Positions 21,719 to 32,873 of a DNA stretch of 64,000 bases are shown here, one piece after another. The notes under the pieces are model-generated. The model worked only from the letters and a program-made list of their open reading frames with translations, did no database searches and was not told the origin of the DNA. This stretch comes from Triticum aestivum (taxonomy: Eukaryota > Streptophyta > Magnoliopsida > Poales > Poaceae): contig NC_057809.1 of the NCBI RefSeq assembly GCF_018294505.1, positions 415,308,959-415,372,958 on the forward strand, given 5' to 3'. Made by a program: the position numbers and the translations under genes. Each line of letters opens with the position of its first letter. Positions within the stretch are counted from its first letter, which is position 1.

Positions 21719-22462
21719 ATGGTGGATGCAAGGAACAAGTTCACGCAACCGGATGAAGATACACCCTTTGGACGTCATTTGAAGGAAGTCACTAGATATC
21801 TGAACATAGGAGTACCAAGCTTCACCGGAACCTACAACGCCACATTACCTAAAGAAGAGTGCTGGATGATTCAGGTTCAAGTTCCAGGAAGGACGTTCAT
21901 GCCAGTCACTGAGCCCATAGAGTTTTCATTTGATGCACCAACAGGGAGTCTAGGAAAGAGCATGGCAGCTCACATCGCCATGGGACGCATTGGAGAAGTT
22001 TACCGCAATGATCTCAAGGATACTATCTACCAGATTTGTGGGCACTGAGATGAGTACTGGGAGATGATCAGCACCAAGAAGGATAGATCAATTGCAGCTT
22101 TTATCCAGGAGTTAAACCAGCACATTCGATGTCAGGAGAACCAGATGTGCGCCGACATGATAGATCTGAAGAGGGCGAAGACAAGAATCAAGGAACTGGA
22201 GGAAGAACTCAAGGCTACACGTGAAGATTATGAAGAGGAAATTGAAGTATTAGTGGGGAAGAATGATGATCTGATCAAGAAGATTGGAATATTTATGGGG
22301 GACCCTACACCAGTAGAAGAAGACGAAGAACCCAAGGAGATTCGCCTGGAAGATTACATCATCATCGACTACACCGACTCGGATCCAGATGATAGTGATG
22401 ATGACTATGTAGATGAAGCTGGAGCAGATATCATGGAGTCTGCAACCGAAGAATATTTCTAG
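21719..22462 (+). pseudogene. Extra ORF upstream of gag in Gypsy-A
   Basis: A frame of 248 codons between the PBS and gag, starting MVDARNKF and ending with a stop at 22460-22462. A single in-frame TGA at 22046-22048 breaks it (Gypsy-B reads Arg there). No retroviral domain is recognised. The first half is a compact region (for example GRHLKEVTRYLN, WMIQVQVPGRTF); the middle is a charged, probably coiled-coil stretch (RIKELEEELKATREDYEEE); the end is very acidic (DSDPDDSDDDYVDE). It matches the frame at 42859-43597 in Gypsy-B, so it belongs to the family. Function unknown; an accessory protein is inference. Confidence 0.75.
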
Positions 22463-22658
22463 TAGACCACCCCAACAGTAGTAGTAGTCCACCATGTAAA
22501 TATAGTAGTCCGAGCACTTTTGCGATAGTTAGATCGATTGTATGCCCTTGTTTGATTGAATGAAGTGAATTGTTTGCTTTTGCCTCATGTGCATATGGGT
22601 AGTGTTTTCTCTCTAGACCCCTCTCTATTCTTAAATCTCATCTTTTCTAAACCCTCAG

Positions 22659-23690
22659 ATGCCTCCGAGACGTGACCCCGGATTTACCTTTCCACCGGAG
22701 CTCACCCAGTTGATCCAGCAGCAGAACACATTGATGCAGTTGCTAGTCCAGAATCAGAATCAGGAGAACAACAACAACAACCCACCACCACCACCACCTG
22801 TTGATCACTTAGCCCGTTTTCTTAGGCTAAATCCGTCGGTGTTTTCTAGTAGCACCGAGCCGATAGTAGCAAATGATTAGCTCCGCAAGACAGCAAGGGA
22901 GTTGACCACGGCAGGATGCACCAATGCGGAAAAGGTGAAGTTTGTCGCACATCAGCTTCAAGAACCCACAACATCATGGTGGGAGAATTTCACCGCCACT
23001 TTCCCTATCAACACTGTCACATGGGACCAGTTTCAGCAGGCTTTCCGTACTGCCCATGTTTCAGCAGGAGCAATGGCCATGAAGAAGCGAGAGTTTCGCA
23101 AATTGCGCCAAGGAGGACGGACAGTTGGCCAGTATGTGGAGGACTTTAGTAAGCTAGCACGTTATGCCCCAGATGACGTTGCTACAGATGCAGGAGAAGT
23201 TTTTGGAAGGACTAAATGATGAGTTGAGCATGCAGTTGATGGTAGCAACCTTCAGCAACTACCAGGAGTTGGTAGACCATGCTCTCATGATTGAAGGGAA
23301 GCAGCAGCAAATTGAGAACCGCAAGAGGAAGTACGGACAAGGGAAGTACAATTCAGGAGCTCAGCAGAAGCCACGTTTTACCCCTAGACCGGGAGGACAT
23401 TTTCAGCATACCCATGGAGGAGGTAGCTCGTACAATCATAATGGCACCAAGAATGGTAATGGTAATGGAGGAAGTAACGGCCAGAACCGCACCAACCCAT
23501 CAACCCCAGCCAAGAGAGACCTGAGCCAAGTCACTTGCTTTAAGTGCCAGAAGACCGGACATTATGCTAATGAATGTCTTGAAGCCCAGAATGGAAATGG
23601 CAATGGAGGCTCTGGGAAGAAGCCGAACCCTTTCAGCAGGGGACAGGTGAACCACGTAAATGTGGAGGAGGTTGAAGCCCAGCCCGATGC
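22659..23690 (+). pseudogene. Gypsy-A gag, broken
   Basis: Starts MPPRRDPGFTFPPEL, followed by a Gln/Asn/Pro-rich patch, the retrotransposon gag core (ASWW-type motif seen here as TSWWENF, then [23 protein letters not shown]) and a CX2CX4HX4C zinc knuckle ([14 protein letters not shown]) near 23538. Damage: a TAG at 22878 where Gypsy-B has Trp, and a deletion of about 8 bp near 23195 that shifts the frame into the one opening at 23164. The protein would form the capsid and bind the element RNA. Confidence 0.9.
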
Positions 23691-25060
23691 GGTAATAGGT
23701 AAGTTTTTGGTTAAGTCATTTCCTACACTCGTTCTTTTTGATACTGGTGCATCGCATTCATACATATCAAGGGGATTTGTGGATAAGTATAAACTGCCAA
23801 CCCAAGCCCTTAGGTCACCCATGTTAGTAACATCGCCTGGAGTAGAGTATATGGCTAGTCTATGGTGTGATCGGTTACCATTAAGGATTGGTAACTATGT
23901 ATTTCCCTCAGACCTAATAGTATTGGAATCTCAAGGATTGGATGTGATATTAGGCATGGATTGGTTATCAAAGTATGAAGGGAACATTGAATGTGCCAGT
24001 AAGTCAATTTTGCTTACCACCCTAGAAGGGAGAAGGATCAATTATGTATACCAACATGTGCCGAAAAGGACTCAAGTAAATTGCCTAACAGGAGTTGTGC
24101 AGGAGGAAGTACCAGTAGTGAAGGATTTCCCTGATGTATTTCCAGAAGAGTTGACAGGCATGCCACTAGATAGAGATATTGAGTTTTTGATTGAGCTTTT
24201 GCCAGGCACATGGCCAATATCTAAGAGACCATATAGGATGCCCACAAAGGATTTGGAAGATATTAAGAAGAAGATTAAGGAGTTACTGGATAAAGGATAT
24301 ATCCGCCCAAGTTCTTCCCCTTGGGGATCGCCAGTACTTCTAGTGGAAAAGAAGGATGTATCGTTAAGGATGGTTGTTGATTATCGAGGATTGAATGAAG
24401 TAACCATCAAGAACAAGTACCCATTACCGATGATCAATGATCTGTTTGATCGATTGCAAGGAGCTAAGGTATTTTCCAAGATCGATCTGCGATCAGGATA
24501 CCATCAGTTGAAGATTCGAGAACAGGATATACCTAAGACGGCTTTTAGCACCAGTTATGGGCTGTACGAGTATACCGTTATGTCATTTGGTCTGACTAAC
24601 GCACCTGCATATTTTATATACATGATGAACAAAGTGTTTATGGAGTTTTTGGATAAGTTCGTCATAGTGTTCATTGATGATATCCTAGTTTACTCGAAGG
24701 ATGAAGAGGAGCATAAGGAGCATTTGCATTTGCTACTTGGTAAGCTCAGAGAACATCAGTTATATGCCAAGTTTAGCAAATGTGAGTTTTCATTGAAGGA
24801 AGTTGGATTTGTCGAACACGTTATATCCGGAGAAGGTATAGTAGTGGATCCCACCAAGGTTGACACTGTGACAAATTGGGAAGCGCCAACAACAGTTGGA
24901 GAGATCCAAAGTTTCCTTGGACTTGCAGGATACTACCGGAGATTCATTGAAAATTTCTCGAAGATTGCAAAGCCTATGACGGAGTTGTTGAAGAAGGATA
25001 CCAAGTTCATATGGACCAAGGAATGTGAGGCTAGTTTCCAGGAGTTGAAGAAACGCTTGG
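23691..25060 (+). pseudogene. Gypsy-A protease and reverse transcriptase
   Basis: Open from gag through this stretch. Protease motif [13 protein letters not shown] near 23730; a second hydrophobic block DVILGMDWL near 23940. RT follows, with [12 protein letters not shown], motif [12 protein letters not shown] (catalytic Asp 24484-24486), FGLTNAPA, and motif [12 protein letters not shown] (Asp pair 24676-24681). All three RT aspartates are intact. The frame is cut at 25060, within the RT/RNase H connection, by the solo LTR. Confidence 0.9.
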
Positions 25061-26477
25061 TGATAACCCACAAGTATAGGGGATTGCAACAGCTTTCGAG
25101 GGTAGAGTATTCAACCCAAATTTATTGATTCTACACAAGGGGAGCCAAAGAATATTCTCAAGTATTAGAAGCTGAGTTGTCAATTCAACCACACCTGGAA
25201 ACTTAGTATCTGCGGCAAAGTGTTTAGTAGCAAAGTAATATGATAGTGGTGGTAGCGGCAACAAAAGTAAAGACAGCAAAAGTAATGTTTTTGGTATTTT
25301 GTAGTGATTGTAACAGTAACATTGGGAAAGTAAATAAGCGTAAACCAGTATATGGAAAACTCGTAGGCACCGGATCAGTGATGGATAATTATGCCGGATG
25401 CGGTTCATCATGTAACAGTCATAACATAGGGTGACACAGAACTAGCTCCAATTCATCAATGTAATGTAGGCATGTATTTCGTATATAGTCATACGTGCTT
25501 ATGGAAAAGAACTTGCATGACATCTTTTGTCCTACCCTCCCATGGCAGCGGGGTCCTATTGGAAACTAAGGGATATTAAGGCCTCCTTTTAATAGAGAAC
25601 CGGAACAAAGCATTAGCACATAGTGAATACATGGACTCCTCAAACTATGGTCATCACCGGGAGTGGTCCCGATTATTGTCACTTCGGGGTTGCCGGATCA
25701 TAACACATAGTAGGTGACTATAGACTTGCAAGATAGGATCAAGAACTCACATATATTCATGAAAACATAATAGGTTCAGATCTGAAATCATGTCACTCGG
25801 GCCCTAGTGACAAGCATTAAGCATAGCAAAGTCATAGCAACATCAATCTCAGAACATAGTGGATACTAGGGATCAAACGCTAACAAAACTAACTTGATTA
25901 CATGATAAATCTCATCCAACCCATCACCGTCCAGCAAGCCTACGATGCAATTACTCACGCACGGCGGTGAGCATCATGAAATTGGTGGTGGAGGATGGTT
26001 GATGATGACGACGGCGACGAATCCCCCTCTCTGGAGCCCCGAACGGACTCCAGATCAGCCCTCCCGAGAGGTTTTAGGGCTTTGCGGCGGCTCTGTATCG
26101 TAAAACGTGATGATTTCTTCTCTCTGGTTTTTTTCTCTCCGAAAGCAAATATATAGAGTTGGAGTTGGCGTCGGAGGGCATCCAGGGGGTCCACGAGGTA
26201 GGGGGCGCGCCCTAGGGGGGGCACCCCCCACCCTCGTGAGAAGGGTGTGGGCCCCCTGGTCTTCATCTTTGGCGAGGATTTTTTATTGTTATTTCTAAGA
26301 TGTTCCGTGGAGTTTCAAGTCATTCCGAGAATATTTGTTTTCTGCACATAAAACAACACCATGGCAATTCTGCTGAAAACAGCGTCAGTCCGGGTTAGTT
26401 CCATTCAAATCATACAAGTTAGAGTCCAAAACAAGGGCAAAAGTGTTTGGAAAAGTAGATACGACGGAGACGTATCA
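25061..26477 (-). mobile_element. Solo LTR in Gypsy-A pol
   Basis: 1417 bp. On the minus strand it starts TGATACGTCTCCGTCGTATC and ends GGGTTATCA. Target duplication CTTGG is perfect (25056-25060 and 26478-26482). The coding sense of Gypsy-A resumes directly at the far duplication, which proves a clean insertion. Same family as 13859-15278. Confidence 0.95.
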
Positions 26478-28453
26478 CTTGGTTACATCACCAGTGTTGA
26501 TTTTGCCAGATCAGACCAAGGATTATGAGGTGTATTGCGACGCTTCATGTCGAGGACTTGGAGCAGTGCTTAGGCAAGAAGGAAGAGTTGTTTCGTATGC
26601 CTCACGACAGCTCAAGCCTCATGAGTTAAATTATGCTACTCATGATTTGGAGTTAGCAGCCGTAGTGCATGCATTGAAGACTTGGAGACATTTTCTCATT
26701 GGAAACCATTGTGAGGGTACACGGATCACAAGAGTTTGAAGTACATTTTCACGCAGAAGGAGTTGAATCTTAGACAAAGGAGATGGTTGGAACTCATCAA
26801 GGATTATGATATGAGATTGCATTATCACCCTAGAAAGGCTAACGTAGTAGTTGACGCGTTGAGCCGTAAAAGTCATGTCAACACCTTAATGACAGGAGAT
26901 TTACCAAGGGAGTTAGCCGAAAATCTTCGTGAGCTATGTTTGGAGATAGTTCCAAGAGGCTATGTAGCAACATTGGAAATTCAGTCTACTTTGATGGATA
27001 AAATAAGAGAAGCTCAAAGGACTGACAAGGAGATTGCTTCTATTACAGAGAAAATGAGCAAAGGAAAAGCTAAAGGATTTCTTAAGGATGAGCACGATAC
27101 CCTATGGTTTGAAGACCGTGTGTATGTGCCCAATGACCCGGAGATCAGGAAGTTAATTCTGTAGGAAGCCCATGATTCACCATATTCGATTCACCCAGGA
27201 AATACCAAGATGTATTTGGATTTAAGGATACTTTCTGGTGGACCGGAATGAAGAAGGATATTGCGGAGTATGTAGCAGTTTGTGATGTATGTCAGAGAGT
27301 AAAGGCAGAGCATCAGAAGCCAGCAGGATTGCTACAGCCATTGCCGATACCCGAATGGAAGTGGGATAAGTTAGGCATGGATTATATTACAGGATTACCC
27401 AGAACTCGTTCAGGCTATGACTCGATTTGGGTTGTAGTCGATCGTTTGACAAAGGTAGCTCATTTCATTCCAGTGAAGACTACCTATACCAGTGCCACGT
27501 TAGCAAAGATATACATGACCAGAATCGTATGTCTGCATGGAGTTCCAAGGAGCATTGTATCAGATAGAGGAACCCAGTTTACCTCAAAGTTCTGGAATCA
27601 GGTGCATGAAACTTTGGGTACCAGGCTTGAGTTCAGTACAGCTTTCCATCCGCAGACAGATGGAAAGACCGAGAGAGTCAATCAGATTTTAAAGGATATG
27701 CTGAGAGCTTGTGCGCTAGATTACGGATCTAGTTGGGACGACAATTTGCCATACGCAGAGTTCTCCTATAACAACAGTTATCAATCCAGTTTGAAGATGG
27801 CCCCTTTCAAAGCCTTGTACGGAAGGAGGTGCAGGACCCCATTGTCGTGGGATGAAGTTGGAGACTGCCAGTTGTTTGGACCGGATCTGATTAAGGAGTC
27901 TGAACAGAAAGCAAGATTGATTCGTGATAGGCTCAAGGTAGCCCAGTCCAGGCAGAAGAGCTACGCAGATTCAAAACGCAAGCAGACAGTTTACAAAGTC
28001 GGAGACCGAGCTTATCTTCGAGTATCTCCACTTCGAGGAGTTAAGCGTTTTAGAGTTAAGGGAAAGTTAGCGCCACGTTTTGTAGGACCATACAAAGTTT
28101 TGGAGCGTATGGGAGAAGTAGCTTATAAGTTGGAATTGCCCGAAGGATTGTCAGGAGTTCACGACGTGTTCCACGTTTCCCAGTTGAAGAAGTGCCACGC
28201 AGAGATGGCTGATATACCGCTAAGAGATACAGTGCCGCTGGAAGCGATTCAGTTGGACAGTGATTTGACCTACGAAGAGAAACTAGTCAAGATTCTTGAG
28301 TATGCCAGTCGAGTCACCCGCAACAAGGTTATCAAGTTTTGCAAAGTTCAGTGGAGCCACCACACGGAGGATGAAGCAACCTGGGAACGAGAGGAAGATC
28401 GGTTGAAGGACCACCCTCACCTATTTTCTAGCATCCCCGAATCTCGAGGGTGA
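26478..28453 (+). pseudogene. Gypsy-A RNase H, integrase, chromodomain
   Basis: RNase H begins soon after the LTR ([28 protein letters not shown]). The zinc-binding HHCC region ([14 protein letters not shown]) and integrase core (GMDYITGLP, SDRGTQF, KTERVNQ) carry D, D and E. The C-terminus has GPYKVLERMGEVAYKLELP and a chromodomain with VTRNKVIKFCKVQWSHH and EATWEREED, which in related elements binds modified histones and steers integration. Damage: a frameshift near 26715, a TAG at 27162 and a base loss near 27227. From 27248 to the stop at 28451-28453 the frame is open (401 codons). Confidence 0.9.
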
Positions 28454-28460
28454 GATTCAT

Positions 28461-28476
28461 CTTAAGGGGGTTAGGT
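28461..28476 (+). other. Polypurine tract of Gypsy-A
   Basis: CTTAAGGGGGTTAGGT immediately before the 3' LTR; Gypsy-B has CTTAAGGGGGGTAGGT in the same place. Confidence 0.8.
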
Positions 28477-28477
28477 T

Positions 28478-31163
28478 TGTAACATCCCAAATTTTCAATT
28501 TGAAATGTTATACAATAGATCATCATTGCATATCATATTTATTTGCATTTTGGTTGATCCTAGAAATTTCACGCAACTCAAGGACCCTCGGAGAGAGTTG
28601 GGGATTTCGTTATTTCCATATTTGAGTTTCCTCAAATTTTGAAAATAGGATTATTTGATTTTATTTATTTCATCTTCAATTATTTCTATTATAAAATTGT
28701 GAGAGATGGAATAAAATAAATTTCCCAAAATAAAGAAATATTGAGGATTTAATAAAAAATCAAATAAGATTTTATTTTGGTTTTATTTGCTATTTTATTT
28801 GAATTTAGGAAAAATTGCACGTTTTCAAAATTGCATTTAGGGCCAAGAAAATGTTCATCTTGTTCTAAATATTTTATTTAGACGGTGAAAATTTGTTTTG
28901 GCATTTTTAGAATTTTATTTATTTCTCTAGATTATTTTTTAGTTGCAGTGTTATTGTTTCAAAAAAAGAGACCCCGCGCCCGACTGGGCCAAGGGCCCAG
29001 CCGAGCAGGCCGGCCCAGCCGCCGCCGCCGAGTCCGGGGAGGACACGCCTCCCGAGGCCGCCCCCTTCCCCAAGTTCGCCGCCGAGCCCCCCCTGGAGCC
29101 CCACACCCGCTGCCGCCTTCCCACGCCACCCGCGCCGCCGCAGCCGCCGCCCGCGCCGCCTGTCGCCGCCGCCGCACGCCGCAGTCGCCGCCTGCCGCCC
29201 CGCTGCCGCACGCCGGAGCCGCCGCCCCACCGCCCCGCACCACCCGCTGCCACCCGGAGCCCCAAGCCGAGGTAGCCGCCACCGCCGGTTTTCTAAGAAA
29301 AGTCGTTTCGGTTTTTTTAGAAACCCTAGTTTTTGTTTTTTTAAATAGATCGGTTTTCTCCGGTTTATTTATTTAGCGAGTGTTCGCTCGTTCGTTCATT
29401 TTAACGGACGTGTTCATCGTTTAGTTCCAGTTAACGAATGTTCGTTCGTTAATCTGTTCATCGTTTTTTCTTTTTCTCGGATTAAATCCGCGATTTTCTG
29501 ATCGCGATTTCTGATTCGGTATTCGTTTTAGTTTAACTTTTTGCTCGTTTATCGGAATCAGGCGATTCAAGCGCCCGGAGTTTCGTCTCGAAACCCTCTT
29601 TCCGTTTAACCAACTCAAACAAGTTTTTGCCTCTGTAAAAATTGCCCTAGATTCAGAATAGTAAACGAAGCCTGTTTCTTTTGTCGTTTGTCTTTCGTTG
29701 CTTCGTTCGATTTGGTTCTTTTTGCCAACCAGAGTTCTTAAGTTGAACTTTCTAGTTAGATCTCTTATTCGAGTTTTACCCGTGCATTAGATGAGTACTT
29801 ATTGTATGCTTGTTTGTTCGCGATAGAGTATCCGGAGTGCGCCGCTTGCTACTTCAAATCGCTAGGTTTCACGGATCATCAACAAGGCAAGTAACACTTT
29901 GATCATACCTCCTATTACCCAGTTTTTATTGCATTAGATCAATCCTCAGACATTGCATGATTAGGATCTAATTAAATTGTGGGTTTGGGAAGTAGTTGAG
30001 GTAGTACCTATTACCTGTTTATTATCAAACCTTTGGGAGTTACTTCTACATTTGCTTTTATGGCATGCTATGCTAGTAGATGTGGATTGGGTGAGTGAAA
30101 TCCATGACAGATGTGAGATTGATAATTTAATGGTTTATCTAAGGTGGCAACTTAAATACACACATCTGGATGGATTGAGGCACCTGGGTATTCCATTGAT
30201 TGCTTGTTTTTCATTTGGACCGCCACCCAGATTCAAAGGGATCATGAGATTGTTCATACTAGAAACTTCCGTGTGCAGCCACAAGCTACTATGGGCTCTA
30301 GCATAGTTGACTAAGTCGTGCGAACTCTTACAGTGGTAGACTAGCAGATGTAGGGGATGTAGGTTGGTACGGTCTACCCGTTCGTAAGGTGCTAGCGCTT
30401 CTGAAAGACTATGTCTCGGTCATCCGTTTCTCAAACATCATGCAGTGCGAGAATCCTAACAGAGGAGATCGAGTCTTGTGGGGAAAAGTGCGCAAACCTC
30501 TGCAGAGTGTATAAACTAATCATGGTTAGTCATGTCCCTGGTTATGGACATCTTGAGTATCTAGTACCTGGATTATCATGTGAATCTCATCATGTTACTC
30601 TAAATAATTTTGTGGTTTTTTTTTAATGATGATGCTTAATTGGGATTGAGAATGCTGTCAACCATTCTCAATGTTTAACAACTACCATGATAGTTAAATA
30701 AAATTTAATTCTTTGCAGTAGGGAAAAATTGGCTTTACGCAAAATTGTAATCATAGAGCTTTCCACCAGCCAAATATGCGTGTAGAATAGCCTTATTCTT
30801 TTATTGCTCTCTATGTGTTACATTGCCTGCATATTTCATGTGCTGACCCGTTTTAGGCTGCAATGTTCATGTTGCAGACTTTTCAGACGACGAGTAAGGT
30901 GTCTTTTAGGTCGTGGTTCTATACTCAGTGATGCCGTTGGAGTTGATGGACTCACTTATCTTCCAAGCCTTCCGCTGTTATCGTTATTAGATGACCTTAA
31001 GCCATATTTATTGTAATAAGTTCTCTTTTGAGACACTCGATGTAATAAGTGTGTGATTGCTACTCTACTATAAATCCTCCAAGTAATGTGTGGTGTCAGC
31101 ATTACTGATCCAGGGATGACACCGGAGCACAGAGATTGGACCGTTTGAGGTCTGGTCGCTACA
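28478..31163 (+). repeat. 3' LTR of Gypsy-A
   Basis: 2686 bp, TGTAACATCCC...GGTCGCTACA. Colinear with the 5' LTR. A deletion at 29080/29081 removed the TATA box and about 20 bases around it. ORFs in its GC-rich part (28885-29376 and overlapping frames) are composition artefacts. Confidence 0.9.
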
Positions 31164-31168
31164 TATAT

Positions 31169-31672
31169 GATGATGATGCACCCCGTGGTCCATGCTGTCC
31201 TCGGCTGTAATATAGTTGGGCTTGATGCAGATCCTGTTAGCCCATTACTATTTGGACTGTATCATGTATTGATTTGGCCTTTTGGCTAGCCCATACGTAT
31301 CCATGGGCCTACCCTATTGGTATTCCTACATCAATGAGCGATCCTCACATATGCTTACATCGTGCAACGTTGACACGAGCGTATTCCCTTCGATTACAAA
31401 TATAAGATCTTTTGGATATTTTAATATCGCTACATTTGAATTGAAATGAGTTAACAAACACATTAAAATACGCCTATATACGTCCAAATAAGAAAAAATG
31501 CTAGAACATCTTGTAATATTGAACGAGGTGACAAGGACAAATGTACGCACGCATGTCACTTCGCAAATGTACGCGCTACATCATACACGTCCGTGCATGG
31601 GGCAAATGCAGATTTTTTCTTCTTGTCGCCAGAAAGAGCAAATGCAGACAAGAGGAGACAAGACTAACTAAA
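31169..31672. other. Intergenic DNA right of Gypsy-A
   Basis: No gene. Contains the degenerate MITE at 31384-31531; the rest is unclassified. Confidence 0.5.
31384..31531. mobile_element. Degenerate Stowaway MITE
   Basis: The left end TTCCCTTCGATTACAAATATAAG resembles the Triticeae Stowaway terminus (CTCCCTCCGTTCC.AAATATAAG), and internal ACGCCTATATACGTCC matches the usual central block. The right end is badly diverged (GAACGAGGTGAC), so the boundary is approximate. Confidence 0.5.
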
Positions 31673-31684
31673 ATGAACTCTGTT

Positions 31685-32569
31685 TTTTTTTAGAGATGTG
31701 CCATGTTTATATTAATAATATCAACATATTACAACATACATGGCAGATTTGAGGAGAAATCTAAAGAGACAACCCACCAAGAGAAATTGCTAGAAGCAAA
31801 GAAAATTTATTGAAAAAATCTTCCTCGTCCTTGCATCCACCAACAAAACGACTATAATCTTCAGCCACCGCCGTCGCTAGAGCGTCCGTTGGAAAGGAGA
31901 AGAAGACATCTCCACCAAGCCAAGGTCCAAAAAAAAGCCATAGCAGCAAAACTGTGTTGTGAGCCTCTGACCAGGCGTTGCCACGAACGGCACCGTGTCC
32001 GTGTGGATTGTCTACCGGAGCACATCTCCGCTCCTCTTGGGTCGCGATTCTGAAGTACTCATGAGGCAACGCTGCTGAGGGGCTCCAAAACCAGCAACCA
32101 TCTTTCATCTTTGAAGAAACTCTAGGTGCACGATACCTTAGATGAGACCACCGCTGCAGCACCGTCCACCTCCAACACTAACACTTTCGGCTTCGTGACA
32201 ACTCCGGAGGAACCGCTGACACGACGTGGACGAAGGCGAAGAAACATGACCCTCGACAAGACCTCCACCGCTGTCTTTAAGGCCTTGCCTAGACACACAT
32301 CCACGACTCCTCGACACCGTCATAGAACGCCGTCAAGGCGATGACCCGGAAACTTTTATTCCTGACAAAGACATCGGCACCTGAACAAACTAGCCTAGAC
32401 CTAGACACGAGCCAAAAGAAACCGGGGCTCCCAAACCCTGTCGCCGCCGTTGGGGCAACGAGCGGAGGAAAGGCGAGCCAGCGGCTGTGCCGGCCTAGGA
32501 ACTGCCTCGTGTATCGCCTCGAGCGAGAGAGGGGAAACGGAACTGCCTCGCGTTGTTTATAAGGAGATC
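31685..32569 (-). mobile_element. Retroposon-like insertion with poly(A) and 12-bp repeats
   Basis: ATGAACTCTGTT (31673-31684) and ATGAACACTGTT (32570-32581) flank the segment and look like a 12-bp target duplication with one mismatch. A run of about ten T at the left end would be a poly(A) tail on the minus strand. This is the signature of LINE-type retroposition. No reverse transcriptase is recognisable; the 133-codon minus-strand frame at 31761-32162 has no known domain. It could be a LINE 3' end, a non-autonomous retroposon or a processed transcript. Confidence 0.5.
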
Positions 32570-32581
32570 ATGAACACTGTT

Positions 32582-32873
32582 GTTAAGGCCTTCAATTTCC
32601 TCTAACCAAAACCAAACAAGTAAAGTAATCTTAATTCGAAAAAAAAACAAGTAAGGAACAGGCCACACCACCCAACAAATTGCCTGAGAACTACTACTGC
32701 TTTTGGACCGGCTGAAAGACACTTGAAACCAAAAACGAAGAACACCTACTGTTGGCAATTCACTCGAGATCTTCTCTGTTTAAACATGACACAAGGCGAC
32801 CAAAAAAGGAAGCACGCGTGAACGAATGGTTTCACCGCATCCCCACCAACGCCGCTGCCGCCGCCGCCTCTTC
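32582..32873. other. 3' flank of response regulator gene
   Basis: Downstream of the response regulator stop on the minus strand. It probably holds the 3' UTR, but no clear AATAAA-type signal could be fixed. Confidence 0.4.

Larger units (their letters stand above)
19054..31163 (+). mobile_element. Gypsy-A: chromodomain Gypsy, 5'-truncated, broken
   Basis: Order: truncated 5' LTR, PBS, an extra upstream ORF, gag, protease-RT, (solo LTR insertion), RNase H-integrase-chromodomain, polypurine tract, 3' LTR. The RT-before-integrase order and C-terminal chromodomain place it with chromoviruses, probably the Tekay/Del lineage. It is a close relative of Gypsy-B. The first 128 or so bases of the 5' LTR are gone, so no left duplication exists; bases 31164-31168 (TATAT) would be the right one. 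Confidence 0.9.

Noticed and set aside
28885..29376. Long GC-rich overlapping ORFs on both strands (also 19398-19706, 40491-40811, 48520-48985)
   Set aside because: They lie in the GC-rich transcribed part of the Gypsy LTRs, are Pro/Arg/Ala low-complexity, and change frame between LTR copies.
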